NCBI RefSeq assembly: GCF_009857505.1 | Contig: NZ_WWCP01000015.1 | Coordinates: 62,001-126,000 of the forward strand | From: Duganella lactea | GTDB taxonomy: Bacteria > Pseudomonadota > Gammaproteobacteria > Burkholderiales > Burkholderiaceae_D | Length of the DNA: 64,000 nt | Direction: 5' to 3' | Shown: positions 1 to 10,171 of the stretch, piece by piece | Layout: every line of letters begins with the position of its first letter | Numbering within the stretch: position 1 is the first letter of the stretch | Position numbers and translations under genes: made by a program | The notes under the pieces: model-generated | What the model was told of the DNA's origin: nothing | Database searches by the model: none | The model's input: the letters and a program-made list of their open reading frames with translations, nothing else

Positions 1-98
1 CCAAAGGCGTTGCGTCAGCAAAACGAGCGCCGACGAAAGCCCCGATTAGCCGAAACCCGAAGGGTTGAGGATCATCCGGGGATTGAGGAGGAGTGGAC
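1..98 (+). other. left window edge, possible 3' end of an upstream gene
   Basis: No complete gene. Frame 3 is open from the edge to a TGA at 66-68 and would encode a basic tail. Frame 1 is open to about position 190, overlapping the next gene. Either could be the end of a truncated gene of the same integrated element, and I cannot choose. A strong AGGAGG at 86-91 serves the next gene. Confidence 0.3.
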
Positions 99-1217
99 GT
101 GCCAAGGCCGACTAAGCGAACGAAGACATTCACGCAAGCGGACATCGTCCGGTTGCAGGATGTCGTCCGTTCAGCGCGGGAGGAATTGAAGACAGCAACG
201 CCGCTCGCCAAGAATTCGCAGAGCGAATACGCAAGGCGAGCGGCGTTGCTGTCGCGTGGTTGGGATATGGCCAAGGCGACGAAGAACGAGCGCTATGCGA
301 TGCGAGCAGCGGGAGTATGGGAGTATCGGCGGCAGATCAAAGCCGCGCTTCGCCAGGCTGACAAGGCCACGCGAAGCCAAGATTTTTTGGCGCCAACGCG
401 ACAGCAGATGTGGGCGCTCGAGGTTGAGAAGGCTGAAAAGCTAATGGCGGCGCTGGAAGAGTTTCGCGCACTTTCGTGGACTGACTTCGCTCATGCGCGA
501 AAACAGCAGTCTGACCACAAGAAGCAGGCTGCAACCGACGCGCAGCTTGAAGTGTTCTTCAACGCTGTTGGTGCCTCTGAGTTCCGCCAAGCCTTCTTGG
601 TCACTGAGTTCAGCGGCTGTCGCGGTCAAGAGCTCGGGAACGGCGTGCGTATCGAGACGAAAAAAATTAACGGGGCTCCTGCACTCAGCTTCTTCGTTGA
701 ATCGGTGAAGGCGGACGGCAAGAAGAAGGGGTTGGATCTGCGCGAAGTGGTGAGCCGCTATCCGGTAGATGCTGCGCCAGCGGTGCAAAAGCGCTGGCGA
801 GAACTCGCGAAGCAAGTCGCGGAAAACCGGAGGCCATTGGTCGTAAAGCTCGACGCCACCGAGGGTCTGTCGGCTGGGCAGCGCTTCACCAAAATTTTTT
901 GCTACTTTGCGAAAAAATCGAAGCTCCCAATATCTGCTTACTCCATGCGGCATCGCGTTTCGGCGCAGTCCAAAGCGGCCGGCAATTCTGAGAGCACTGC
1001 GGCCGTGCTGGGGCATCAAACTACTGAGACGCAACGCTACTACGGGCGGGCGGGCGAAGCGTGGTGGCGGCGCCGTGTCGCCAGTGGTGATAACCGGAGT
1101 CAATCACTCTGGCGCCAAAATCCGGGGGCCTGCACAGCGAACTGGCCCCCGTGCCGGATACAAGACCCGAACCATTCTGAATACGAGCACTCCGCAAGTC
1201 CAAACAAGCACTCCTAA
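99..1217 (+). CDS. tyrosine recombinase-like (phage integrase family) protein
   Basis: About 372 residues. The C-terminal half carries tyrosine recombinase signatures: an arginine in FSGCRGQELG, then YSMRHRV where the family usually has HxxR, then LGHQTTETQRYYG with the GH box and the expected nucleophilic tyrosine. The first box position is tyrosine rather than histidine, so this is a divergent member. The N-terminal half is basic and helical with no domain I recognise. A frame from GTG at 93 exists, but AGGAGG at 86-91 is only one base from it and seven from the GTG at 99, so 99 is preferred. The gene converges on a second recombinase and is followed after 15 bases by a small gene. Base composition looks less GC-rich than the rest of the window. 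It probably acts in integration or excision of the element. Confidence 0.7.
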   Translation: MPRPTKRTKTFTQADIVRLQDVVRSAREELKTATPLAKNSQSEYARRAALLSRGWDMAKATKNERYAMRAAGVWEYRRQIKAALRQADKATRSQDFLAPTRQQMWALEVEKAEKLMAALEEFRALSWTDFAHARKQQSDHKKQAATDAQLEVFFNAVGASEFRQAFLVTEFSGCRGQELGNGVRIETKKINGAPALSFFVESVKADGKKKGLDLREVVSRYPVDAAPAVQKRWRELAKQVAENRRPLVVKLDATEGLSAGQRFTKIFCYFAKKSKLPISAYSMRHRVSAQSKAAGNSESTAAVLGHQTTETQRYYGRAGEAWWRRRVASGDNRSQSLWRQNPGACTANWPPCRIQDPNHSEYEHSASPNKHS

Positions 1218-1232
1218 AAAGAGCCCGAGGCT

Positions 1233-1577
1233 ATGAGATTCCTATTTGAAAATGGTGGAAGGACTGGCGCAAAAAATACAGAAGCGTTAGCAGGCGCTTT
1301 GGCCGGCTATTTTGTCGCACAGCCAGACGTGCTAAATGTCGAGTTGGAGTCCAACGCACTTGTGCTATTCAGGGATGAGGAGACCCTGACTAGGGAGCTA
1401 TCCCATTGCCTGCAAGAGGCGAAAGAGAGGCACGGGGTGCAGGGCCGCCAGTTCGATCAAAAGGACATATACGAGGCGCTATATGTCCTCGCTGCGACAT
1501 ACTGGGCGGAAGCTGAACGGTTGGAACTGGACCGTTCCACGCCAGTCGGCACCGCGAAGGTTACCGCCCGGATTTGA
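1233..1577 (+). CDS. hypothetical protein next to the recombinase
   Basis: 114 residues, starting 15 bases after the upstream recombinase on the same strand, so probably co-transcribed with it. It is acidic, soluble-looking, has no signal peptide or membrane segment, and I do not recognise its family. The start follows a purine-rich stretch (AGAGCCCGAGG). It ends 52 bases before the convergent integrase. The position suggests an accessory gene of the mobile element, such as a directionality or regulatory factor, but this rests on location only. Confidence 0.55.
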   Translation: MRFLFENGGRTGAKNTEALAGALAGYFVAQPDVLNVELESNALVLFRDEETLTRELSHCLQEAKERHGVQGRQFDQKDIYEALYVLAATYWAEAERLELDRSTPVGTAKVTARI

Positions 1578-1629
1578 AGCGCCGAGCCAGTCCGCGACAG
1601 GCCAGAACTCGCAGGAGCGCTATTTGGAG

Positions 1630-3120
1630 CTACGGGGCCGCATCTTTATCGGCGGCCCAGTTGTTGCGATCAGTCACGAAGGCAGCAAAGCGCCCATCGT
1701 ATCGCAACGCCTGCAAGTCGATCGGCCACACCAGTTCATCAACGATCGGCTTCAATTTGGGCAGCTCGCGCACATAGCCCCAATGCACCGCATGGCCCTC
1801 GCCGTCGTCATGTCCAACTATCTTCATGACCTTAGCTGCGTTCGCGTCGTTGTCGTGCATCTGTGTGATGACGTTGACACGGAACGAATGGAAACTCGTC
1901 TGAGGAGCCTTGATGCGCCGCGCGCGCTGATGTTCGAGCATCGCCGCTGACAGCTCCTTGGAATAGCTGTGGTTGATGAGTAGACGGTGTGGGAACAGCC
2001 GCTCGGCGCCTGCCGCCCGGCACTCCTCGACATAGTCCAAGAAGCCCAACTCGATCAGCGCATCCGAGATCGGGACGTTGCGAATGCCGCCGGGCGTCTT
2101 GCTCTTGTAGACGTGGATATAGTGGAGGCCGGTGCGCGGAGCCTTGTGCACATCGACGCAGCGGATTTGCGTGGCTTCGCCGATTCGCATGCCAGTGTGG
2201 ATGCCCAGCAGCGGGCCCCAAAACAAATCCGGGGCGTCCATCGCGGCAAGGTAGGCCTCTGGCTCGAAAAGGGTCGCGAGCGCCTCCTCAGTGAAGGGCT
2301 GATACGACTTCGTCGACTTCTTACGCGACGTCTTGGTCTGAATGAGCATCCCCTCCACCGAATTCACTTCGAGCGCGGTGTGTAGGCCATGACCAATAAT
2401 GTATTTGAAGAAGTCGTGCAGGCTGTTGAGCTTATTGTCGATGGTCTTCGGCGTCTGCGGAATCGCCAGCAGCGCGTCCTTGTATTCCACTAGCGTTTGC
2501 TTGCTGATGGCGTTGACCTCGATGTCGGCGCTGGAATGGCGACCGGAGGCCTTGTTCTCCTCTAAGCGTCGCAGTCCTTTGTTTTTGTTGAACTCGACTT
2601 TCTCATGTTCGGCGAGCCAGCGCTCGACCGATTCCACCAAGGGGAACGATAGCGCGAGGAAATCCTTTATGTGATAGACCTTCGTGTCCACGGTCCGTGC
2701 TCCGTTCTTTCCAGAGCAGTTGGCGAGCCATTTGTCCACGGCAGATGTCAGGGGCTCCGACTTGCCGGACTGGACGCTGGCGGAGCGCAATGGGCGGTCG
2801 TCGCGGTCGATCATGCCGAGGCGGTCGATGGCCTCCATCATGCGTTTGTGGTCCGCTGCACCGTCGGCCCTGAGCACGCCGTTTTTTAGATCGATTTCGT
2901 AGCGTCGTATGGCCTCGAGGTCGAAATTGAAATCGGATAGCTTGGGGTTGCTCATTGCTCGCTTTCGTTCTAGGTCCGCGTTTAGATGTAGAGCGATTAT
3001 AGCTGCCGTGCTCGGGCACTTGGTCCGCAAGCTGAAACGACGGTCGGACTCGGCGGTTTTAATGCGGAAGTAGAAGACGCCGCAGCGGTTGCGGAAGAGG
3101 CGAGGGGTCTTGATCTGCAT
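1630..3120 (-). CDS. site-specific tyrosine recombinase (integrase)
   Basis: About 496 residues from the ATG at 3120. A longer frame from 3183 would begin inside the tRNA terminator hairpin and is unlikely. The N-terminus (KTPRLFRNRCGVFYFRIK) looks like the short DNA-binding segment of integrases in this group, followed by a core-binding region. Catalytic motifs are complete: R in HTGMRIGEATQIR, a lysine in YKSKTPGG, HSFR (HxxR box), VGHDDGEGH and the tyrosine in HWGYVR. It lies immediately inside the 3' end of tRNA-fMet on the same strand, the classic place for the integrase of an island that uses a tRNA gene as attachment site. Base composition is lower in GC than the core genes to the right. 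Confidence 0.88.
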   Translation of the reverse strand: MQIKTPRLFRNRCGVFYFRIKTAESDRRFSLRTKCPSTAAIIALHLNADLERKRAMSNPKLSDFNFDLEAIRRYEIDLKNGVLRADGAADHKRMMEAIDRLGMIDRDDRPLRSASVQSGKSEPLTSAVDKWLANCSGKNGARTVDTKVYHIKDFLALSFPLVESVERWLAEHEKVEFNKNKGLRRLEENKASGRHSSADIEVNAISKQTLVEYKDALLAIPQTPKTIDNKLNSLHDFFKYIIGHGLHTALEVNSVEGMLIQTKTSRKKSTKSYQPFTEEALATLFEPEAYLAAMDAPDLFWGPLLGIHTGMRIGEATQIRCVDVHKAPRTGLHYIHVYKSKTPGGIRNVPISDALIELGFLDYVEECRAAGAERLFPHRLLINHSYSKELSAAMLEHQRARRIKAPQTSFHSFRVNVITQMHDNDANAAKVMKIVGHDDGEGHAVHWGYVRELPKLKPIVDELVWPIDLQALRYDGRFAAFVTDRNNWAADKDAAP

Positions 3121-3125
3121 AGGTG

Positions 3126-3140
3126 GCTCACAAAGTGAGC
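3126..3140. repeat. short inverted repeat upstream of the integrase
   Basis: GCTCAC-AAA-GTGAGC is a perfect 6-base inverted repeat just upstream of the integrase start at 3120, between it and the tRNA terminator. It could be an operator or excisionase/integrase arm site, or an mRNA hairpin over the ribosome binding region. Function is not shown by sequence. Confidence 0.4.
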
Positions 3141-3157
3141 GCACCGGAAAAAACAAA

Positions 3158-3188
3158 AGTCCTTGATTTCTGAAAGAAATCAAGGACT
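3158..3188 (-). terminator. rho-independent terminator of tRNA-fMet
   Basis: A perfect 13-base stem (AGTCCTTGATTTC with its complement) with a 5-base loop, followed on the minus strand by a T-rich run. It lies 9 bases after the 3' end of the tRNA gene, so it ends the tRNA transcript and separates it from the integrase. Confidence 0.85.
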
Positions 3189-3197
3189 AGCGAATTT

Positions 3198-3274
3198 TGG
3201 TTGCGGGGACAGGATTTGAACCTGTGACCTTCGGGTTATGAGCCCGACGAGCTGCCAGACTGCTCCACCCCGCG
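3198..3274 (-). tRNA. tRNA-fMet (CAT), initiator
   Basis: 77 nt, minus strand, folding to a complete cloverleaf with encoded CCA. It starts CGCGGGG, has the anticodon loop CTCATAA (CAT) preceded by the GGG and followed by the CCC typical of initiator tRNAs, and a T-arm GGTTCAAATCC. Its 3' end faces the integrase at 1630-3120, consistent with use as an attachment site. Confidence 0.95.
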
Positions 3275-3286
3275 TCTGATGCAGTT

Positions 3287-3315
3287 ATTATAGGGCAAAT
3301 CCCCCGCTTAGGCAA
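3287..3315 (-). promoter_or_regulatory. sigma-70 promoter of tRNA-fMet
   Basis: On the minus strand, TTGCCT (-35, 3310-3315) and TATAAT (-10, 3287-3292) are separated by exactly 17 bases. The -10 ends 12 bases before the mature tRNA 5' end. Confidence 0.8.
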
Positions 3316-3435
3316 TATCAATCCCTGAAACAAGCGCGATAGATCGAATAAATGCCGCTCCGGCGCCCCCGACCGCACGCCGCAGCGGGGGCAATCGGTG
3401 TAAAGTAAGCATAAAACCGACTTGAACTCTTGTTT

Positions 3436-4026
3436 ATGAAATACTGTTCCGAATGTGCCGCCCCCGTCAGCCTCAGCATCCCGGCTGGCGATAACCGTCC
3501 CCGCTATGTCTGCACCAACAGCAGCTGCGCCACCATCCACTACCAGAACCCGAAAATGGTGCTGGGCTCGATTCCGGTATGGGAGCGCGACGGCGAACTG
3601 AAGGTGCTGCTGTGCAAACGCGCGATCGAGCCGCGCCACGGCTACTGGACGCTGCCGGCCGGCTTCATGGAAAACAATGAAACCACCGCCGAAGCCGCCA
3701 TCCGAGAAACGCAGGAGGAGGCCGGCGCCAACATCAAGCTGGGCAAGCTGTTCTCGCTGCTCAACGTCGCCCACGTGCACCAGGTGCACATGTTCTATCT
3801 GGCCGAGCTGCTCGACCTCGACTTCCAGGCCGGCGAGGAAAGCCTGGACGTGCGGTTGTTCCGCGAACAGCAGATTCCGTGGGACGACCTGGCCTTCCCC
3901 ACCATCCGCACCACGCTGGAACTGTTGTTCGCCGACCGCGTCAAAATCCGCGAAGGCGGCAGCTACGGCGTCCACACGCAGGACATCACGCGCGCCATGC
4001 GCTCCGACATCGAACCGACCACGTGA
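3436..4026 (+). CDS. Nudix hydrolase with N-terminal zinc ribbon
   Basis: 196 residues. Cysteines at about 4, 7, 26 and 31 form a C4 zinc ribbon, followed by a Nudix fold. The Nudix box is complete at about residues 76-98: G76, E82, then the core RETQEEAG. Such proteins hydrolyse nucleoside diphosphate derivatives such as ADP-ribose or NADH-type compounds; the substrate cannot be read from sequence. The ATG at 3436 is chosen over an in-frame TTG at 3430. It lies 10 bases ahead of aat on the same strand and is probably co-transcribed with it. Confidence 0.88.
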   Translation: MKYCSECAAPVSLSIPAGDNRPRYVCTNSSCATIHYQNPKMVLGSIPVWERDGELKVLLCKRAIEPRHGYWTLPAGFMENNETTAEAAIRETQEEAGANIKLGKLFSLLNVAHVHQVHMFYLAELLDLDFQAGEESLDVRLFREQQIPWDDLAFPTIRTTLELLFADRVKIREGGSYGVHTQDITRAMRSDIEPTT

Positions 4027-4036
4027 CGCATCACCT

Positions 4037-4765
4037 ATGATTCCGTGGCTCGACACCCACACGCCGTTCCCCGACGTGGCCACCGCGTTGACGACCGACG
4101 CGCCCGGCCTGCTGGCGGCCGGCGCCGACCTGTCGCCGCAGCGTTTGCTGATGGCTTACAAGCACGGCATCTTCCCGTGGTTCTCGGAAGGCCAACCGAT
4201 ACTGTGGTGGAGCACCGACCCGCGCATGGTGCTGATGACGGAGCAGTTCCGTGTATCCGATTCGTTAAAGAAAACCCTGCGCAAAGTCCAGCGCAGCATG
4301 GACCACGGCGGCCGCTGGCAGGTGCGCTTCGACAGCGCCTTCGAGCAAGTGATGCGCGCCTGCGCGGCGCCACGCCGCGACGGCCCCGGCACCTGGATTT
4401 CGGACGACATCATCGCCGGCTACTGCGGCCTGCACCAGATGGGCTATGCCCACTCGGCCGAGCTGTGGCTGGACGGCGAACTGGTTGGCGGCGCCTATGG
4501 CGTCAGCATCGGCCGCATGTTCTATGGCGAATCGATGTTCGCGCGCGTCAGCGACGGCTCGAAGATCGCCTTGGCCTATCTGGTCGGCTTCCTGCGCCGG
4601 CACGGCGTGAAGATGATCGATTGTCAACAGGAGACCGGCCACCTGGCTTCGCTGGGCGCGGCGCCGATCCCGCGCGCGGCATTCCTGGCACATCTGCGCA
4701 ACAGTATTGAATTGCCGCAGATCAGCGTATGGGAACCGATTGCACCACTGGCCGCGGCCAGTTAA
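4037..4765 (+). CDS. aat: leucyl/phenylalanyl-tRNA-protein transferase
   Basis: 242 residues, normal length for Aat. It transfers Leu or Phe from aminoacyl-tRNA to proteins with N-terminal Lys or Arg, marking them for ClpS/ClpAP (bacterial N-degron pathway). The family signature YKHGIFPWF, the [10 protein letters not shown] segment and [18 protein letters not shown] are clear. An upstream in-frame extension exists but overlaps the Nudix gene; the ATG at 4037 gives the family N-terminus MIPWL. Next to bpt, with which it forms an N-degron module. Confidence 0.95.
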   Translation: MIPWLDTHTPFPDVATALTTDAPGLLAAGADLSPQRLLMAYKHGIFPWFSEGQPILWWSTDPRMVLMTEQFRVSDSLKKTLRKVQRSMDHGGRWQVRFDSAFEQVMRACAAPRRDGPGTWISDDIIAGYCGLHQMGYAHSAELWLDGELVGGAYGVSIGRMFYGESMFARVSDGSKIALAYLVGFLRRHGVKMIDCQQETGHLASLGAAPIPRAAFLAHLRNSIELPQISVWEPIAPLAAAS

Positions 4766-4803
4766 GCTACCATAGAGACTCAACCCAAGCCGATAGGACG
4801 TGC

Positions 4804-5532
4804 ATGACGTACCTGAACGACCTGCCCTTCGCGACGCTGCAGTTTTACACCACGGCGCCCTACCCTTGCAGCTATCTGGAGGCGCGCCAGGCGCGCTCGC
4901 AGGTGGCCACGCCCTCGCACCTGATCAACGCGGACGTCTACTCCGAGCTGGTCAAGAACGGCTTTCGCCGCAGCGGCATCTTCACGTACCGGCCGTATTG
5001 CGACGGCTGCCAGGCCTGCATCCCGGTGCGCGTGGTCACCGACGAGTTCAAGCCCAATCGCACGCAGCGCCGCGCCTGGGTCAAGCACGGCGAGCTGATG
5101 GCGGGCGTCGCCACGCTGTCGTTCTCCGACGAGCATTACGACCTCTACCTACGCTACCAGAGCAAGCGCCACGCCGGCGGCGGCATGGACCAGGACAGCC
5201 GCGACCAGTACGCGCAGTTCCTGCTGCAAAGCCGGGTCAACACGCGGCTGGTGGAATTCCGCGAGCCCGGCGGCACGCTGCGCATGGTCAGCATCATCGA
5301 CATGCTGTCGGATGGGCTGTCGTCGGTGTACACCTTCTTCGATCCGGAGGTCGAGGGCGCGTCCTACGGCACCTTCAACGTCCTGTGGCAAATTGAACAA
5401 GCCCGCGAGCTGAAGCTGCCATATGTGTATCTGGGCTACTGGATCCGGGAAAGCCCGAAGATGTCCTACAAAACCAACTTCAAACCGCTGGAAGCGCGGG
5501 TCAAAGGCGTGTGGAGCGTGCTGGACGCCTGA
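4804..5532 (+). CDS. bpt: aspartate/glutamate leucyltransferase (Bpt, ATE-like)
   Basis: 242 residues. Bpt-type enzymes of proteobacteria transfer leucine to N-terminal Asp or Glu, using an arginyltransferase-like fold. The N-terminal cysteine-rich segment [16 protein letters not shown] near residue 60 and C-terminal [15 protein letters not shown] are characteristic. The in-frame sequence upstream overlaps the aat end, and the ATG at 4804 gives the conserved start. It follows aat after 38 bases and precedes pyrD after 36. Confidence 0.93.
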   Translation: MTYLNDLPFATLQFYTTAPYPCSYLEARQARSQVATPSHLINADVYSELVKNGFRRSGIFTYRPYCDGCQACIPVRVVTDEFKPNRTQRRAWVKHGELMAGVATLSFSDEHYDLYLRYQSKRHAGGGMDQDSRDQYAQFLLQSRVNTRLVEFREPGGTLRMVSIIDMLSDGLSSVYTFFDPEVEGASYGTFNVLWQIEQARELKLPYVYLGYWIRESPKMSYKTNFKPLEARVKGVWSVLDA

Positions 5533-5568
5533 TAAAATACGGGCGAATTCCACACCACAAGCCGCCCC

Positions 5569-6606
5569 ATGTCCAAATTCCTGTACTCCCTGGCCCGTCC
5601 GATGCTGTTCTCGATGGACGCCGAAGCCGCCCACCACTTCACCCTTCCCGCGCTGAAACGCGCCGCCGCGCTGGGCTTGACCAAGCTGGTCGCCCAGCCG
5701 CAGGCCGATCCGCGCACCGTCATGGGCATCACCTTCAAGAACCCGGTCGGCCTCGCCGCCGGCCTGGACAAGGACGGCGCCTACATCGACGCGCTGGCCG
5801 ACCTCGGCTTCGGCTCGATCGAGGTGGGCACCGTGACGCCGCGCGCGCAGCCGGGCAATCCGCGGCCGCGCATGTTCCGTCTGCCGGAGGCGCACGCCAT
5901 CATCAACCGCATGGGCTTCAACAACGGCGGCGTTGACGCCTTTGTCGCCAATGTGCAGGCATCGCGCTTCTACCAGAACAAGGAAGGCGTGCTGGGCCTG
6001 AACATCGGCAAAAACGCCGCCACACCGATCGAGAACGCCACCGACGACTATCTGCACTGCCTGCAGAAGGTGTATCCCTACGCCAGCTACGTCACCGTCA
6101 ACATCTCGTCGCCGAACACCAAGAATCTGCGCCAGCTGCAAGGCGGCTCGGAACTGGATGGTCTGCTGAGCACGCTGAAGGACGCCCAGTTGCGCCTGGC
6201 CGACCAGCATCAGCGCTACGTGCCGCTGGCGCTGAAGATCGCGCCGGACATGGACGGCGACCAGGTCAAGAACATCGCCGACGCACTGATCCGCCACCAG
6301 ATCGACGGCGTCATCGCCACCAACACCACGCTCAACCGCGACGCCGTGACCGGCATGCTGCACGGCGCCGAAGCGGGCGGGCTGTCGGGCGCGCCGGTGT
6401 TCCAGTTCTCGAACACCGTGATCCGTCTGCTCAAGGCCGAGCTGGGCGACGCGCTGCCGATCATCGGCGTCGGCGGCATCATGCAGGGCGCCGACGCGCG
6501 CGTGAAAATGGACTGCGGCGCGCAACTGGTGCAGCTGTACAGCGGGCTGATCTACGCCGGCCCGGCGCTGATCAAGGATTGCGCCGACGCCGTGCGCGGC
6601 CACTAA
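5569..6606 (+). CDS. pyrD: dihydroorotate dehydrogenase (quinone), class 2
   Basis: 345 residues. It oxidises dihydroorotate to orotate in pyrimidine synthesis, passing electrons to quinone at the inner membrane face. The N-terminal helical extension (about 40 residues) marks class 2. FMN-barrel motifs are present: [34 protein letters not shown] with the catalytic serine region, and GVGGI. It sits at the end of the Nudix-aat-bpt run and 12 bases before the aldo/keto reductase, so co-transcription is likely. Confidence 0.96.
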   Translation: MSKFLYSLARPMLFSMDAEAAHHFTLPALKRAAALGLTKLVAQPQADPRTVMGITFKNPVGLAAGLDKDGAYIDALADLGFGSIEVGTVTPRAQPGNPRPRMFRLPEAHAIINRMGFNNGGVDAFVANVQASRFYQNKEGVLGLNIGKNAATPIENATDDYLHCLQKVYPYASYVTVNISSPNTKNLRQLQGGSELDGLLSTLKDAQLRLADQHQRYVPLALKIAPDMDGDQVKNIADALIRHQIDGVIATNTTLNRDAVTGMLHGAEAGGLSGAPVFQFSNTVIRLLKAELGDALPIIGVGGIMQGADARVKMDCGAQLVQLYSGLIYAGPALIKDCADAVRGH

Positions 6607-6618
6607 GAGGAGTCACGG

Positions 6619-7668
6619 ATGGACAAGGTACAACTGGGGCAAAGCGGGCTCCACGTCAGCAAGATCTGCCTCGGCAGCATGACCTGGGGCGAGCAGAACA
6701 CGGAAGCCGAGGCGCACGCCCAGCTCGACTACGCGTTCGAGCGCGGCATCAACTTCATCGACACGGCGGAGATGTACCCGGTGATGTCGCGCGCGGAGAC
6801 GCAGGGTTCGACCGAGCGCTACATCGGCACCTGGTTGAAGAAAACCGGCCTGCGCGACAACGTGGTGCTGGCCACCAAGGCCGCCGGTCCGAATTCCGCC
6901 ATCGGCTGGATACGCGGCGGCCGCGCGCGCAACTTCGACGCCGCCAACCTGAAGGCGGCGGTCGACACCAGCCTGCGGCGGCTGCAGACCGAGCATATCG
7001 ATTTATACCAATTGCACTGGCCCAGCCGCAACGTGCCGGTGTTCGGCAACAACGTCTTCAACCCGAAGCACGAGCGCGCCTGCGTGGCGATCGAGGAAAC
7101 GCTGGCCGCGCTGGACGAGCTGGTCAAGGCCGGCAAGATCGGCGCGATTGGCGTGTCGAACGAATCATGCTGGGGCGTGAACGAGTTCATCAAGCAGTCC
7201 GAGCTGCGCAATCTGCCGCGCATCGCCACCATCCAGAACCTGTACAACCTGACCGCGCGCCACTACGAGACCAGCCTGCTGGACGAGACCTGCTACCGCG
7301 AGCAGGTCAGCCTGCTGGCGTACAGCCCCTTGGCCTTCGGCCAGCTGACCGGCAAATACCTCGACGATCCGCGGGCGCACGGCCGCCTGACCATCTTCCC
7401 GTCGAACTGGAGCCCGCGCTACGTGCGGCCGGCAACGGTGGAGGCGGCGCGACGCTATGCCCAACTGGCGCGCGACCACGGCCTGACGCCGACCCAACTG
7501 GCGCTGGCGTGGTGCTACTCGCGCTGGTTCGTCGCCTCGACCATCATCGGCGCGACCAACCTGGAGCAGCTGAAGCACAACATCGACGCCTACGCCATCG
7601 AACTGCCGCTGGAACTCATCAAACAAGTGGACCAGATCCACGCCGAGATCACCAATCCCGGCCAGTGA
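6619..7668 (+). CDS. tas: aldo/keto reductase, Tas family
   Basis: 349 residues. NADPH-dependent (beta/alpha)8 oxidoreductase resembling E. coli Tas (YghZ/YajO relatives). Catalytic Asp and Tyr are in IDTAEMYP, Lys in LATKAAG and His in LYQLHWPSR. A GAGT start codon context (AGAGGAG, start 12 bases after pyrD) indicates coupling to pyrD. The physiological substrate is not evident; the gene name is by resemblance. A dispersed palindromic repeat begins right at its stop codon. Confidence 0.85.
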   Translation: MDKVQLGQSGLHVSKICLGSMTWGEQNTEAEAHAQLDYAFERGINFIDTAEMYPVMSRAETQGSTERYIGTWLKKTGLRDNVVLATKAAGPNSAIGWIRGGRARNFDAANLKAAVDTSLRRLQTEHIDLYQLHWPSRNVPVFGNNVFNPKHERACVAIEETLAALDELVKAGKIGAIGVSNESCWGVNEFIKQSELRNLPRIATIQNLYNLTARHYETSLLDETCYREQVSLLAYSPLAFGQLTGKYLDDPRAHGRLTIFPSNWSPRYVRPATVEAARRYAQLARDHGLTPTQLALAWCYSRWFVASTIIGATNLEQLKHNIDAYAIELPLELIKQVDQIHAEITNPGQ

Positions 7669-7707
7669 AAACCCGTGTGCGAATGTCAGACCTGACACCG
7701 GGTTTTA
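7667..7707. repeat. dispersed palindromic repeat, single copy
   Basis: Begins at the stop codon of the aldo/keto reductase. The outer arms AAAACCCG and CGGGTTTT pair and enclose GTGTGCGAATGTCAGACC and TGACACC, with an inner GTCAG-AC-CTGAC palindrome. The same GTGCGAATGTCAGACCTGACACC core recurs in both arms of the large inverted repeat at 23564-23652. It may double as a terminator for the upstream operon. Similar elements are mobilised by REP-associated transposases, but none is in the window. Confidence 0.75.
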
Positions 7708-7810
7708 CATCATATCCAGAACTTGAATATGATTAGTTATAACGATTAGTGGGCAGCATCCGCGTCTGCTGATATGATTTTTGCTATCCATACTTTTAAG
7801 AGACTATCTG

Positions 7811-10168
<2,358 letters not shown>

Positions 10169-10171
10169 GCA

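Noticed and set aside
1630..3183. Integrase start at 3183
   Set aside because: It would begin inside the tRNA terminator stem. The ATG at 3120 gives a family-like N-terminus.
3677..4765. 362-residue frame giving aat a 120-residue N-terminal extension
   Set aside because: The extension is proline/arginine-rich shadow text over the Nudix gene. The family N-terminus starts at 4037.
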